From positions 124,001-188,000 of the forward strand of contig DATJVY010000152.1 of the NCBI GenBank assembly GCA_035501615.1: 64,000 nucleotides of DNA, in the 5' to 3' direction. Position 1 is the first letter of the stretch. Each line of letters starts with the position of its first letter. The notes under the pieces are model-generated. The model did not search any database, was not told the origin of the DNA, and was given only the letters and a program-made list of their open reading frames with translations. The translations under genes were made by a program, and so were the position numbers. Shown one piece after another: positions 1-9,948 of the stretch. The stretch is from RPRB01 sp035501615. GTDB lineage: Bacteria > Myxococcota > Myxococcia > Myxococcales > Myxococcaceae.

Positions 1-1597
1 GCGAACCCGGTGCCGTCCAGCGCTCCCGCACCAGCACCCGGTCCCCGCGCTCGCGGGCGAGCAGCTTCACCCAGAGGTTGCAGAGCTGCAGCCGGCTTGC
101 GTGCGTCTCGTTGACCAGCTCTCCCGAAGAGAGCGGCAGCGCCCGGGCCACCTCGCGGCAGGCATCGCCGTTCTCCCGGCTCTCGAACCCGCGCCCCATC
201 ACCGCGACGAGCGGCGCGCGTCGCCAGCCCGGGAGCACGGCCACGAGCAGAACGCTCGCGGCGGCGGCGGCGAGCACTGTCCGCAGCCAGGGCCGGCGAA
301 TCTCCGGGGCCCAGAGCGCCGCCACGAGGGCGACGAGCGGCGCGAGGTTCACCGACAGCCGTGGCTGGAAGTTCCGTCCGGCGAGGAAGGACAGCGCGGC
401 GAGCTCCACTCCCACCACCGCCGCGATGGGCGCGAGCCGGGTGCGCAGCCAGGGTGACCACAGCGAAGTGGCCAACGTCAACCCGAGCAGCGCGAGCGCG
501 ATCCACGCGGCATCGGGAGGGAACCAGCCGGCCCAGGCCGCCCGCGGGTAGAAGAGCAGCCGGGGGACGAGGCCGAGTGGCCCCGTCCCGGCGTCGAAGG
601 TGGTGCTCGCCACCAGGGTCTCGAGCCGCCAGGTGAAGGGCACCAGGAGCCAGAGCACCATCGGGGTGAGCAGCCATCCCCAGGCGAAGCGCAGTCGCCG
701 GGGGAGCAGCGCCGCGAGCCAGGACCGGTCCACGAAGAAGGCGAGCGAGACGAATGCGAAGAGGCTCACCGCGGCCAGCCAGCGGACGACCCGGGGCCGT
801 CCGAGGCTCACCGCCTGGTCGAGCACCACGGTCTGGACGCCCCCGGTGTGGACGAGCCAGGCGGCGAGCAGGGTGGTTCCCAGCCCGAGGACGAGGACGC
901 CCAGCCCCCACGGTCGCCGGAGCGCCCCCAGGAGCGACCCCGCGATGCCGGCGAGCCGCCGGAGCCCGCCGGGGCCGAGGGTCTCGGTCAGGAGCACCGC
1001 GGCGGCCAGGAAGAGCCCGTACTGGAACTTGACGTGGAAGAGCGCATTGCCGAGCAGGGCGAGGCTCCACGGCCGCGCCGAGCCGACCTCGCGGGCATGG
1101 ATCCAGGCCACCGTCGCCCCGAGGGTGAAGACCGCCGCCGGCACCTCGAGCATCCCGTCGGCCGCGTGCTCGAGGAGGTCCCGGTTCCCCAGCAGCAGCG
1201 GGCAGGAGATGGCGAAGAGGGCCAGCGCCTCGCCGCGACCGGAGGCGAGGACCGTCGCGGAAAGGGCGAGCCCGAGCACCAGCAGCGCCACGAAGGCCAC
1301 CGAGACGCCGAGCTCCACCCCGAGCGCCCGGGCCGGGCCGGCCAGGGCGTGGGCCGGCGCGGCGACGAGCAGGCGGAGCGTCGGCCACTGCTCCGGGCCG
1401 GCGACGTCCCAGAGGACGCGGGCGGGGTCGAGCCGGGTGAGCGCGTCGGCCGCGTCCACGTCCAGGAGGGCGCGCCGCGCGGCGTCGTAGGTGAGGGCGT
1501 GGCGGTTGGGCACCTCGGGCAGCGCGGCGGCGAGCCGCCAGGCGACGAGGAGGGCGGTCGCGGTGCCCACCAGCCAGAGCGCACGGGCACGCCCCAC
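1..1597 (-). CDS. Polytopic membrane protein, glycosyltransferase-like (3' end cut by window)
   Basis: The reading frame is open from a GTG at 1597 down to base 1, so the C-terminus is missing. The translation begins VGRARALWLVGTATALL and continues as many hydrophobic segments separated by short Arg-rich loops, ending in a hydrophilic stretch (ARERGDRVLVRERWTAPGS) that runs off the window. The overall look is that of an integral membrane sugar transferase of the ArnT/GT39 (GT-C) kind, which moves lipid-linked sugars at the outer face of the inner membrane, but I see no diagnostic motif. The GTG lies immediately downstream of the TGA of the neighbouring membrane gene (1599-1601), so the two are translationally linked. 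The family is inferred from topology only. Confidence 0.6.
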   Translation of the reverse strand, partial: MGRARALWLVGTATALLVAWRLAAALPEVPNRHALTYDAARRALLDVDAADALTRLDPARVLWDVAGPEQWPTLRLLVAAPAHALAGPARALGVELGVSVAFVALLVLGLALSATVLASGRGEALALFAISCPLLLGNRDLLEHAADGMLEVPAAVFTLGATVAWIHAREVGSARPWSLALLGNALFHVKFQYGLFLAAAVLLTETLGPGGLRRLAGIAGSLLGALRRPWGLGVLVLGLGTTLLAAWLVHTGGVQTVVLDQAVSLGRPRVVRWLAAVSLFAFVSLAFFVDRSWLAALLPRRLRFAWGWLLTPMVLWLLVPFTWRLETLVASTTFDAGTGPLGLVPRLLFYPRAAWAGWFPPDAAWIALALLGLTLATSLWSPWLRTRLAPIAAVVGVELAALSFLAGRNFQPRLSVNLAPLVALVAALWAPEIRRPWLRTVLAAAAASVLLVAVLPGWRRAPLVAVMGRGFESRENGDACREVARALPLSSGELVNETHASRLQLCNLWVKLLARERGDRVLVRERWTAPGS

Positions 1598-1598
1598 G

Positions 1599-3080
1599 TC
1601 AGTGGGCCCCGGAGAGGAGGATCACCGCGCGGGCCACCAGCGGGTGGGTGGCAGGGTTCCACGGGCGAGGGTGCTCCTCGCCGCCGACGGCCATCACCCG
1701 CTCGTAGAACGGGTCCTGCACGAAGAAGGTCAGCGACGCCTGGGTCACGATGGAGAGGGCGGCGAGCGCGACGATGGGAGCTCGGAGCGGCCGGCGGGGC
1801 CATGCCTCCCGCAGCCCGCAGGCCAGCGAGACGCCGAGGATGGGCAGGCCGTCGGAGAGCATCCGGTTCCCGGGCGAGGAGCCGCCCCACCACATGTACC
1901 AGTGCCCCATCACGCAGACGAAGACCGTGAACGCGAGCCCGAGGGGCAGGAACCAGCGCGGGGAGAGGCCGCGACCGGCCCGCACCAGCGCTGCGGCGGA
2001 GAGGAGGAGGATCGGCGCGTGCAGGAAGAGACCGCGGCCAGGGCTGACGAGCAGACCCGGGATGCCGCTCAGGAGCGGGCCGCTCCAGCCGTACTGGGCC
2101 TCGGCTCCGTAGCCCGTGGCGAGCGGGGAGCCGAACACCCGCCAGTGGTACAGCGCGAGGAGCCCCACGGGGAGCGCGGCCATGGCGGCCATCCAGCCGA
2201 GGGCCCGGGGCCGGACCATCCACAGCGCCCCGGCGAAGCCTGCGGCCATCACCACGTCCACGGGCCGGCAGGCGAGGGCCAGGCCCACCCCGAGCCCGGC
2301 GAGGACGCCCGGCCTCCAGGGCACGTCGTGGCTCCCGGTGAGGGCGAGCAGGGCGACGGAGAACCCGAGCGCTGCGCCGGTGTGGAGCCAGAGCGCCTGG
2401 CCGATGACCGGGAGCAGCGGGGTCCCCAGCACGTAGAGCGCGGTCGCGGCGGCGGCGAACGGAGCGCCCACCAGGCGCGTGGCGGCCGCGTGGACGCAGG
2501 CCACCCCGAGGGCGGCCAGGAGCGCCGCGGCGAGCTTGCCGAGGTGGCCCACGGCGGTGGATCGCGCATCGAAGCGCCCCAGCGCCGCGGGCAGGTACAC
2601 CGGGGTCGCGAGCAGGCCCATCGCCGGCGAGTACTTCGAGGCGATGCGCCCGCCGCTGCGGACCAGGAAGTAGGGAAGTGGATTCGCCGAGAGAGGGAGC
2701 ATCGGCTGGTCCAGCGCGGTGCCCTCGAAGGTGAGGCGCCCGTCGCGGACGAGCGCGAAGGGAAGCAGGGCCGCCGGGGCCACGTCGCCGGTCGGGAAGG
2801 GCCCCAGGTTGGCGAGGAGCGCCGCCAGGGTGAGCCCGGCGACGGCGGCCGGCCTGCCCAGCCGGTGGCGGAGGCCACCCGACGCCGCGAGCGCGGCCAC
2901 GCCGAGGAGCGCCGCGAGACCGGCCTCGGCCTCGAGGTCGGCGCCCGCGGGCAGGAGGCCTCCGAGGAGGAGGAGCGGAGCAGGACCGGCGATCAGCCAG
3001 CGAAGCACGTCGGCCAGCACCAGCAGCGCGGCTGCGCCGGCCACCGCGGAGGCAAGACCCCGCGGGCCCCTGGTCAGCAT
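1599..3080 (-). CDS. Polytopic membrane protein, possible GT-C glycosyltransferase
   Basis: This 493-residue protein starts at the ATG at 3080. About ten hydrophobic segments are visible (for example LASAVAGAAALLVLADVL near the start). A conserved-looking loop, KYSPAMGLLATPVYLP, follows the first third, and a WYMWWGG loop lies in the C-terminal third. Such loops are common in bacterial dolichyl-phosphate-mannose-type membrane transferases, but no catalytic residue can be assigned. The gene follows the Hsp70 gene by 20 bases on the same strand and touches the next membrane gene, so all three are probably co-transcribed. An unrelated multi-spanning protein of unknown function is the alternative. 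Confidence 0.65.
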   Translation of the reverse strand: MLTRGPRGLASAVAGAAALLVLADVLRWLIAGPAPLLLLGGLLPAGADLEAEAGLAALLGVAALAASGGLRHRLGRPAAVAGLTLAALLANLGPFPTGDVAPAALLPFALVRDGRLTFEGTALDQPMLPLSANPLPYFLVRSGGRIASKYSPAMGLLATPVYLPAALGRFDARSTAVGHLGKLAAALLAALGVACVHAAATRLVGAPFAAAATALYVLGTPLLPVIGQALWLHTGAALGFSVALLALTGSHDVPWRPGVLAGLGVGLALACRPVDVVMAAGFAGALWMVRPRALGWMAAMAALPVGLLALYHWRVFGSPLATGYGAEAQYGWSGPLLSGIPGLLVSPGRGLFLHAPILLLSAAALVRAGRGLSPRWFLPLGLAFTVFVCVMGHWYMWWGGSSPGNRMLSDGLPILGVSLACGLREAWPRRPLRAPIVALAALSIVTQASLTFFVQDPFYERVMAVGGEEHPRPWNPATHPLVARAVILLSGAH

Positions 3081-3100
3081 CTGCCCACCCTCCCCGGAGC

Positions 3101-4621
3101 TCAGCTCTGCGTCACCCGCACCGTCGTCTTCATCTTCCGTCCGGTGGCCGGATCGAGCGCGCTCATGGTGAGGATGCCTTCCACGTTCACGTCGAAGGTG
3201 ACCTCGACCTGCGCCTCGCCCGCCTTCCCGGGGTTGATGCCGGAGAAGACGAACTCGCCGAGCAGCTCGTTCTTCTTCGCGGCCTCGTTGTCCCCCTGGA
3301 AGATGCGCATCGCGAGCTCGGTCTGACCGTCGAAGCTGGTCGTCGCCTGGATCTGCTTGGCGTTGGGGATGGCGGCGTTGCGGGGGAACACGACGTGGAA
3401 GTCGCCCCCGGCACGCTCCAGCCCGATGGCCATGGGGATGACGTCCAGGAGCTGTAGCCGGAGGTTGGTGTCGTCCTCCAGCGAGTGGGCGTAGAGGGCG
3501 GCGCCGATGGCCACCGCCTCGTCGGGGTGCACGCCCTTGGAGGGGGCCTTGCCGAAGAACTTGGTGAGCCGCTCCTGGATGACCGGCATGCGGGTCTGCC
3601 CGCCCACCAGCATCACCTCGTCGATCTGCTTGGTGCTCACGCCGGCGTCGACCAGCACCCGGGCGACCATCTGGAGCGTCCGGTCCACCAGGTGCTGGGT
3701 GAGCTCCTCCAGCTTCTTCCGGCTGAAGTTCATCTCGATGTTCAGGGGCTGGCCCTGGGCGGTCATCGTGATGAAGGGGATGTTGAAGGGGGCCTGCTCC
3801 CGGGTGCTGAGGTCGCACTTGGTGCGCTCGGCCAGGTCCTTGATCCGCTGCATCGCCACCGGGTCGGTGGAGAGGTCGATGCCGGTACGGCCGGCGAAGT
3901 CGGTCAGGACGTGGTGGATCATCGTGTTGTCGAAGTCCAGACCGCCGAGGAAGATGTCGCCTCCGGTGGCCTTCACCTCGAACACGCGGTCGCGGATCTC
4001 GATGATGCTGACGTCGAAGGTGCCGCCGCCCAGGTCGTAGACCAGCACCGTCTCGTTCAACCTCTTGCCGATGCCGTAGGCCAGCGCGGCGGCGGTGGGC
4101 TCGTTGATGATCCGCACCACCTCGATGCCGACCAGCTTCCCGGCATCCTTCACCGCCTGGCGCTGGCGGTCGTTGAAGTAGGCGGGCACGGTGACCACCG
4201 CCCGGCTGATCGGCACCCGGAGGTAGTTGGAGGCGACGTCGCGGATCTTGTTGAGGATGCGGGCGGCGATCTCCTGGAGGTGGAACTCCCGGCGGGCGAC
4301 GTCGATGACGACGTCGTTCCGGTCGCCGGGGCGTACCTCGTAGCCCACGGTCTTGCGCATCGTCTCGACGATCTCGCTGGACCAGCTCCGGCCGACGAGC
4401 CGCTTGCTCCCGTAGACGGTGTTCCGCGGATTGAGCTGCCACTGGCGCTTGGCCTCGTGGCCGATGAGCTCGTTGCCCTTCTCGTCGATGGCGAAGACCG
4501 AGGGGACGGTGTACTCGCCGCCCTTGTAGGGAATGAGCTTGACCGAGGTGTCCTCGGTCACGATTGCCGCACAGGAGTTGGTCGTTCCGAGGTCGATGCC
4601 GATGATGGGCGGCTTCTGCAT
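3101..4621 (-). CDS. Hsp70/DnaK-family chaperone, short form lacking the lid
   Basis: The 506-residue protein has a full Hsp70 nucleotide-binding domain: phosphate-1 loop IGIDLGTTNSC at residues 6-16, connect region NEPTAAALAYG, phosphate-2 DLGGGTFDVS near residue 194, and adenosine motif VMLVGGQTRMP near residue 336. The interdomain linker region reads DVIPMAIGLE near residue 392 instead of the usual DVxPLSLG. A beta substrate-binding domain follows and the protein ends at VRVTQS. DnaK is normally about 640 residues, so the alpha-helical lid and C-terminal tail are absent. This is therefore a paralogue, not the housekeeping dnaK, and no grpE or dnaJ is adjacent. It may serve the two membrane proteins downstream in the same operon; that is inference. 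Confidence 0.9.
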   Translation of the reverse strand: MQKPPIIGIDLGTTNSCAAIVTEDTSVKLIPYKGGEYTVPSVFAIDEKGNELIGHEAKRQWQLNPRNTVYGSKRLVGRSWSSEIVETMRKTVGYEVRPGDRNDVVIDVARREFHLQEIAARILNKIRDVASNYLRVPISRAVVTVPAYFNDRQRQAVKDAGKLVGIEVVRIINEPTAAALAYGIGKRLNETVLVYDLGGGTFDVSIIEIRDRVFEVKATGGDIFLGGLDFDNTMIHHVLTDFAGRTGIDLSTDPVAMQRIKDLAERTKCDLSTREQAPFNIPFITMTAQGQPLNIEMNFSRKKLEELTQHLVDRTLQMVARVLVDAGVSTKQIDEVMLVGGQTRMPVIQERLTKFFGKAPSKGVHPDEAVAIGAALYAHSLEDDTNLRLQLLDVIPMAIGLERAGGDFHVVFPRNAAIPNAKQIQATTSFDGQTELAMRIFQGDNEAAKKNELLGEFVFSGINPGKAGEAQVEVTFDVNVEGILTMSALDPATGRKMKTTVRVTQS

Positions 4622-4761
4622 GGTCGTCCGCAGGACACGTTAGCAAGCCGGGCTGCCGTTCGGGGCGGCAGTGGCGGACCGGACGGAGTGGAGCGAGACT
4701 CGGTGCCGGTGTGTGGGTGGGCGAACCGGGGCGCCCTGCCTCCTCCAGGAGCAGCCGACGG

Positions 4762-6999
4762 ATGAGCGCGAAGGATTTCCTCAAGGAGGTGGGAGCGGTG
4801 GTGAGCCGCGACTTCCTCCAGGACCGCAGCATCCTCTCCTTCGAGGAGTACCTCGAGCTGTTCCTCCAGGGCCCGCACGCGCAGGTCCGCAACTCGGCCC
4901 AGTACCTCCGGGACGTACTGGACCACTTCGGATCCGCGCCGGTGCAGCAGCACCCGTCGGGGCCGATGCGCCGCTTCAAGCTCTTCGACCTGACCGACGG
5001 CGAGCGGATGGGCCGCGTCGCCGGCCAGGAGGAGGTCCAGAACGCGCTCTACCGGCTCCTGGGCAACTTCGTCCGCGCCGGGACGGTGAACAAGCTCCTC
5101 CTCCTCCATGGACCGAACGGGTCAGCCAAGTCCACGATCGTGGACGCCCTCAAGCGGGGGATGGAGCTGTACTCGCGTGAGCCACAGGGTGCGCTCTACG
5201 AGCTGGCGTGGATCTTCCCCTCCGAGAAGCTGGTCAAGGGGAGCATCGGCTTCGGCGACCGGGTGGCCGGGGGCGAGCTGACCACCTTCGCGCACCTCGA
5301 GGAGGAGAGCGTCGAGGTGCGCGTCACCTGCGAGATGCGAGACCACCCGCTCTTCGCCATGCCACGGGCCGAGCGGCGGAAGCTGCTCGAGCGAGCGCTG
5401 AAGATGCCGGCGCGCTCCGGGGACGGGGAGGCGCTGCTGGCCGACTGGATCGTCGACGGCGAGCTCTGCCACAAGTGCCGCCGCATCTACTCGGCGCTCC
5501 TCGCCGCCTCGCACGGCGACTGGCTGCGGGTGCTGCGACACGCGCAGGTCCGACGGTTCTACCTCTCCCGGCGATACCTGGTGGGAGCGGTGACGGTGGA
5601 GCCGCACCTGAGCGTCGACGCCGCCTACCACCAGGTGTCGGCCGACCGGAGCCAGGCCAACCTGCCTGCCGCGCTCCAGAACCTGGTGCTCTTCGAGCCG
5701 CACGGCCCGCTGGTGAACGCCAACCGCGGCATCATGGAGTACGCCGACCTCCTCAAGCGTCCGCTGGAGGCGTTCAAGTACCTGCTCGGCTTCAGCGAGA
5801 CCGGCGAGGTGCCGATGGAGCACTTCGTGCTCCAGCTCGACGAGGTGCTGGTCGCCTCGAGCAACGAGAAGCACCTCGCCGCGTTCAAGGAGCTGCCCGA
5901 CTTCGCGAGCTTCAAGGGCCGGATCGAGCTGGTGCGCGTGCCGTACCTCCGCCGCTGGAAGGCGGAGAAGGAGATCTACGACGCCCAGGTCACGACCCGC
6001 ACCGTGGGCAAGCACGTCGCTCCCCATGCCACCGAGGTGGCAGCGCAGTGGGCGGTGCTCACCCGGCTGAAGAAGCCGGTGCGCGAGCGGTACCCGGCCG
6101 ACGTCCGCGAGATCCTCGAGGGGCTCACCCCGCTGGAGAAGATGTGGCTCTACGAGGACGGAACGGCACCGGACCGGCTGAGCCTCTCCCAGGCCCGGGA
6201 GCTGAAGAAGTGGCTTCCGGCGCTGTACCAGGAGTCAGACGCCTACCCGAACTACGAGGGGCGCACCGGCGCCTCGGCCCGGGAGATCAAGACCGCGCTG
6301 TTCAACGCCGCCCAGAACCCGGATCGGCCCTGCCTCAGCCCGCTGGCGGTGCTGGAGGAGCTGACAGCGCTCACCCGCGACAAGAGCGTCTACGAGTTCC
6401 TCCAGGAAGAGGTGGTGGACGGCTACCACGACCACGAGGAGTTCGTCCGGACGGTGGAGCAGCAGTACCTCGAGTCGGTGGACGCCGAGGTCCGCGAGTC
6501 GATGCGGCTGGTGTCCGACGAGCAGTACGCCTCCCTCTTCGAGACCTACGTGCAGCACGTGCGCCACTGGGTGAAGAACGAGAAGATGCGCAACCGCCTC
6601 ACCGGCGAGATGGAGCGCCCGGACGAGAAGCGCATGGCGGAGATGGAGGGCATCGTCATGCCCCGGGGCGACGACCCGGGCGAGTTCCGCCGGGGGCTGA
6701 TCGGGCAGATCGGCGCCCACCGCCTGGAGAACCCCGAGGGGGCGATGGACTACCCCCGCATCTTCCCCGACCTCTTTCGCCGGCTGCGGGCCCACTTCTT
6801 CGAGGAGCGGAAGCGGTCCCTGAGCCGGGGGGCGGGGAACGTGCTGAAGGCGCTGTCCGACGAGCGGGGCACTCTCTCCAGCCGAGAGCTGGAGCAGGTG
6901 AACCAGACGCTCACCGCGATGCGGGAGCGCCATGGATACTGCGACGCCTGTGCCAAGGAGGCGATCCTCTTCCTGGTTCGCAAGCGCTACGCGAGCTGA
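4762..6999 (+). CDS. prkA: PrkA family AAA+ serine protein kinase / protease
   Basis: The protein has 745 residues from the ATG at 4762, which follows an AGGAG. The PrkA AAA+ domain is clear: Walker A GPNGSAKST at residues 117-125, followed by characteristic PrkA segments (YELAWIFPSEKLVKG, YLLGFSETGE, DEVLVASSNE) and the C-terminal kinase-like region. Homologues such as Bacillus PrkA and E. coli YeaG are about 630-645 residues, so this one is longer. YeaG has been described as a serine kinase, and recent work on Bacillus PrkA supports ATP-dependent protease activity; both remain open here. The usual partners YeaH and SpoVR are not in the window. A TTG/ATG further upstream (4711) is in frame but lacks a ribosome site and adds a low-complexity leader. 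Confidence 0.93.
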   Translation: MSAKDFLKEVGAVVSRDFLQDRSILSFEEYLELFLQGPHAQVRNSAQYLRDVLDHFGSAPVQQHPSGPMRRFKLFDLTDGERMGRVAGQEEVQNALYRLLGNFVRAGTVNKLLLLHGPNGSAKSTIVDALKRGMELYSREPQGALYELAWIFPSEKLVKGSIGFGDRVAGGELTTFAHLEEESVEVRVTCEMRDHPLFAMPRAERRKLLERALKMPARSGDGEALLADWIVDGELCHKCRRIYSALLAASHGDWLRVLRHAQVRRFYLSRRYLVGAVTVEPHLSVDAAYHQVSADRSQANLPAALQNLVLFEPHGPLVNANRGIMEYADLLKRPLEAFKYLLGFSETGEVPMEHFVLQLDEVLVASSNEKHLAAFKELPDFASFKGRIELVRVPYLRRWKAEKEIYDAQVTTRTVGKHVAPHATEVAAQWAVLTRLKKPVRERYPADVREILEGLTPLEKMWLYEDGTAPDRLSLSQARELKKWLPALYQESDAYPNYEGRTGASAREIKTALFNAAQNPDRPCLSPLAVLEELTALTRDKSVYEFLQEEVVDGYHDHEEFVRTVEQQYLESVDAEVRESMRLVSDEQYASLFETYVQHVRHWVKNEKMRNRLTGEMERPDEKRMAEMEGIVMPRGDDPGEFRRGLIGQIGAHRLENPEGAMDYPRIFPDLFRRLRAHFFEERKRSLSRGAGNVLKALSDERGTLSSRELEQVNQTLTAMRERHGYCDACAKEAILFLVRKRYAS

Positions 7000-7060
7000 G
7001 CCTGGGCCCCGGGAGAGGCTGACCCCGCGGCGTGGGCGGGGAATGGTTAAGTCCCTGCCC

Positions 7061-7522
7061 ATGGCCAGGAGCTCGTGGGACCAGTACTTCATGGACATCG
7101 CCAAGCAGGTCGCGACCCGAGCGACCTGTGACCGCAAGCACGTGGGCGCGGTCGTGGTCCGCGACCGCACCATCCTCTCCACCGGGTACAATGGCAGCAT
7201 CCGGGGGATGCCCCACTGCGACGAGGTGGGGCACATGATGGAGAACGGCCACTGCGTGGCGACGGTGCATGCCGAGGCCAACGCCATCCTCCAGGCGGCG
7301 AAGAACGGCGTCCGGATCGAGGGCGCGACCCTCTACACCACCGCCAGCCCCTGCTGGCCGTGCTTCAAGCTGATCGCGAACTCGGGATGCGTGCGCATCG
7401 TCTACGGCGAGTTCTACCGGGATCCGCGGATCTTCGAGGTCGCCGCCCAGCTGAAGCTGGAGCTGGTGAGCCTCGAGGTCGGTGCCCCGGCGGCCGGCAC
7501 GCCCGCTCCGAAGCCGTCCTGA
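7061..7522 (+). CDS. dCMP deaminase-like zinc deaminase
   Basis: A 153-residue protein of the cytidine/deoxycytidylate deaminase family. The N-terminus SWDQYFMDIAKQVATRATC followed by KHVGAVVV is typical of dCMP deaminases. The zinc site is visible as HAEANAI near residue 70 (His ligand and catalytic Glu) and the PCWPC pair of cysteines near residues 97-101. The reaction would be deamination of dCMP (or a related cytidine nucleotide) to dUMP for dTTP supply. The gene lies 61 bases after prkA. An in-frame ATG at 7043 would add six residues; I prefer 7061 because the family usually begins just before the SWD motif. The Ala/Pro-rich C-terminal tail is not part of the domain. Confidence 0.88.
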   Translation: MARSSWDQYFMDIAKQVATRATCDRKHVGAVVVRDRTILSTGYNGSIRGMPHCDEVGHMMENGHCVATVHAEANAILQAAKNGVRIEGATLYTTASPCWPCFKLIANSGCVRIVYGEFYRDPRIFEVAAQLKLELVSLEVGAPAAGTPAPKPS

Positions 7523-7676
7523 CCGCCGTCCGTTCGCCGGAGCATCCGGGGTCCCGGCAGAGCGTTCTGCCCTCAACACCGCATCGGCTCCGGACGGATC
7601 GAGCTGTCCCCCCGCCGGCAAAAGTTACCGGCCCTGCGTTGACGGCCCGAGGGGAAGGCCCCTACCTGTCCCCCGC

Positions 7677-8392
7677 GTGTCCCCCGACCCACGTCCAATT
7701 CCGGCTCCGGTTCCCGATTCGGGTGCCTCGCTGCTCGTCCGCGCGGTGCGCTGGTCCGCGGCGGTGCGCCTCATGGACAGCCTGGTCCACGATGTTCGCA
7801 ACCCCCTGAACGCCCTGGCCATCAACGTCGAGATACTCCAGGAGAAGCTCGTCCGTGCCTCCGGGGGCGAGGTGCCGGCGTCCCAGGCGAAGAACCTCCG
7901 GGCCATGCGCGAGCAGATCGGCCGGGTGAACGCGATGCTCGCCGACTTCGGGCGCCTCCTCGCCCCGTCGCCCGGGGCGGTGGCGGCCCTGTCGCTCTCG
8001 CAGGTGCTGCAGGAAGTGCTGGCGGTGCTCTCGCACACGGGCCGGCGGGCGCGGGTGAGGGTGGTGGCGGAGCTGCCCGAGGGGCAGGCGGCGGTGGCGG
8101 CGATGGACCCCTCGGTGCTGGGCTTCCTCGTGCTGGTGCCGGTGCTGCGGGCCATCGAGCGCACACCCGAGGGCGGCCAGGTCCAGGTCTCGGTGCGCGA
8201 CGAGGACCCCCGGGTGGTGCTCCGCGTGCACGACGGGGGGCCGCACAGGGAGGCGGGAGAGGTCGAGCAGGCCCTGGCGGCGGCGGCGGGGGAGTGCGGA
8301 GCGGAGCTCCAGGTCCGGGGGTCGCAGCTGCGGCTCTCGTTTCACGCCGGCACGAGGACGCCGGCCGTCACCCGAGGGGAGAGCCGGTCACC

Positions 8393-8396
<4 letters not shown>
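7677..8396 (+). CDS. Soluble histidine-kinase-like protein with degenerate ATPase domain
   Basis: The H-box is clear (VHDVRNPLNALAINVEIL) and is followed by a helical DHp domain. The C-terminal part resembles a HATPase_c domain but its key boxes are eroded: where an N-box Asn is expected the sequence reads VLRAIERTP, the G1 region reads HDGGPHRE, and no G2 glycine loop is visible. ATP binding is therefore doubtful, and the protein may act as a phosphatase or phosphotransfer partner. The gene ends in a GTGA overlap with the NtrC-type regulator, so the two are almost certainly partners. The start is uncertain: GTG 7677 gives 239 residues, while GTG 7746, GTG 7770 and ATG 7773 are later in-frame options. 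A TTGACG at 7639-7644 could be its -35 box. Confidence 0.75.
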
Positions 8397-9823
<1,427 letters not shown>

Positions 9824-9842
9824 GAATTCCTCTGTGACGTGC

Positions 9843-9901
9843 TGCGTTAACGCATCCGGTCGTCCTTGACTTTTTCCCCCCGAACGGAGGATTCTTCGGG
9901 G
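9843..9901 (+). promoter_or_regulatory. Palindrome, promoter-like and hairpin cluster upstream of the ArsA-like gene
   Basis: The 125-base gap after the NtrC gene holds a perfect 12-base palindrome TGCGTTAACGCA (9843-9854), a TTGACT -35-like hexamer (9866-9871), and an inverted repeat CCCCGAA/TTCGGGG (9878-9884 and 9895-9901). The -10 candidate GATTCT, 18 bases after the -35, is weak. No run of T follows the hairpin, so a factor-independent terminator is unlikely. The palindrome could be an operator. All of this is motif reading only. Confidence 0.35.
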
Positions 9902-9948
9902 TCGTTCCGGTGTTGCCACGAAGGCCGCCGGAGCACATCAAACATCCC

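Noticed and set aside
4641..4660. A sigma-54-like site in front of the Hsp70 gene (minus strand, CGGCAGCCCGGCTTGCT)
   Set aside because: The gap between GG and GC is eleven bases, not ten, which normally abolishes function.
9878..9901. Hairpin after the NtrC gene as a factor-independent terminator
   Set aside because: The T-run lies before, not after, the stem on the plus strand, and no U-tract follows on the minus strand.
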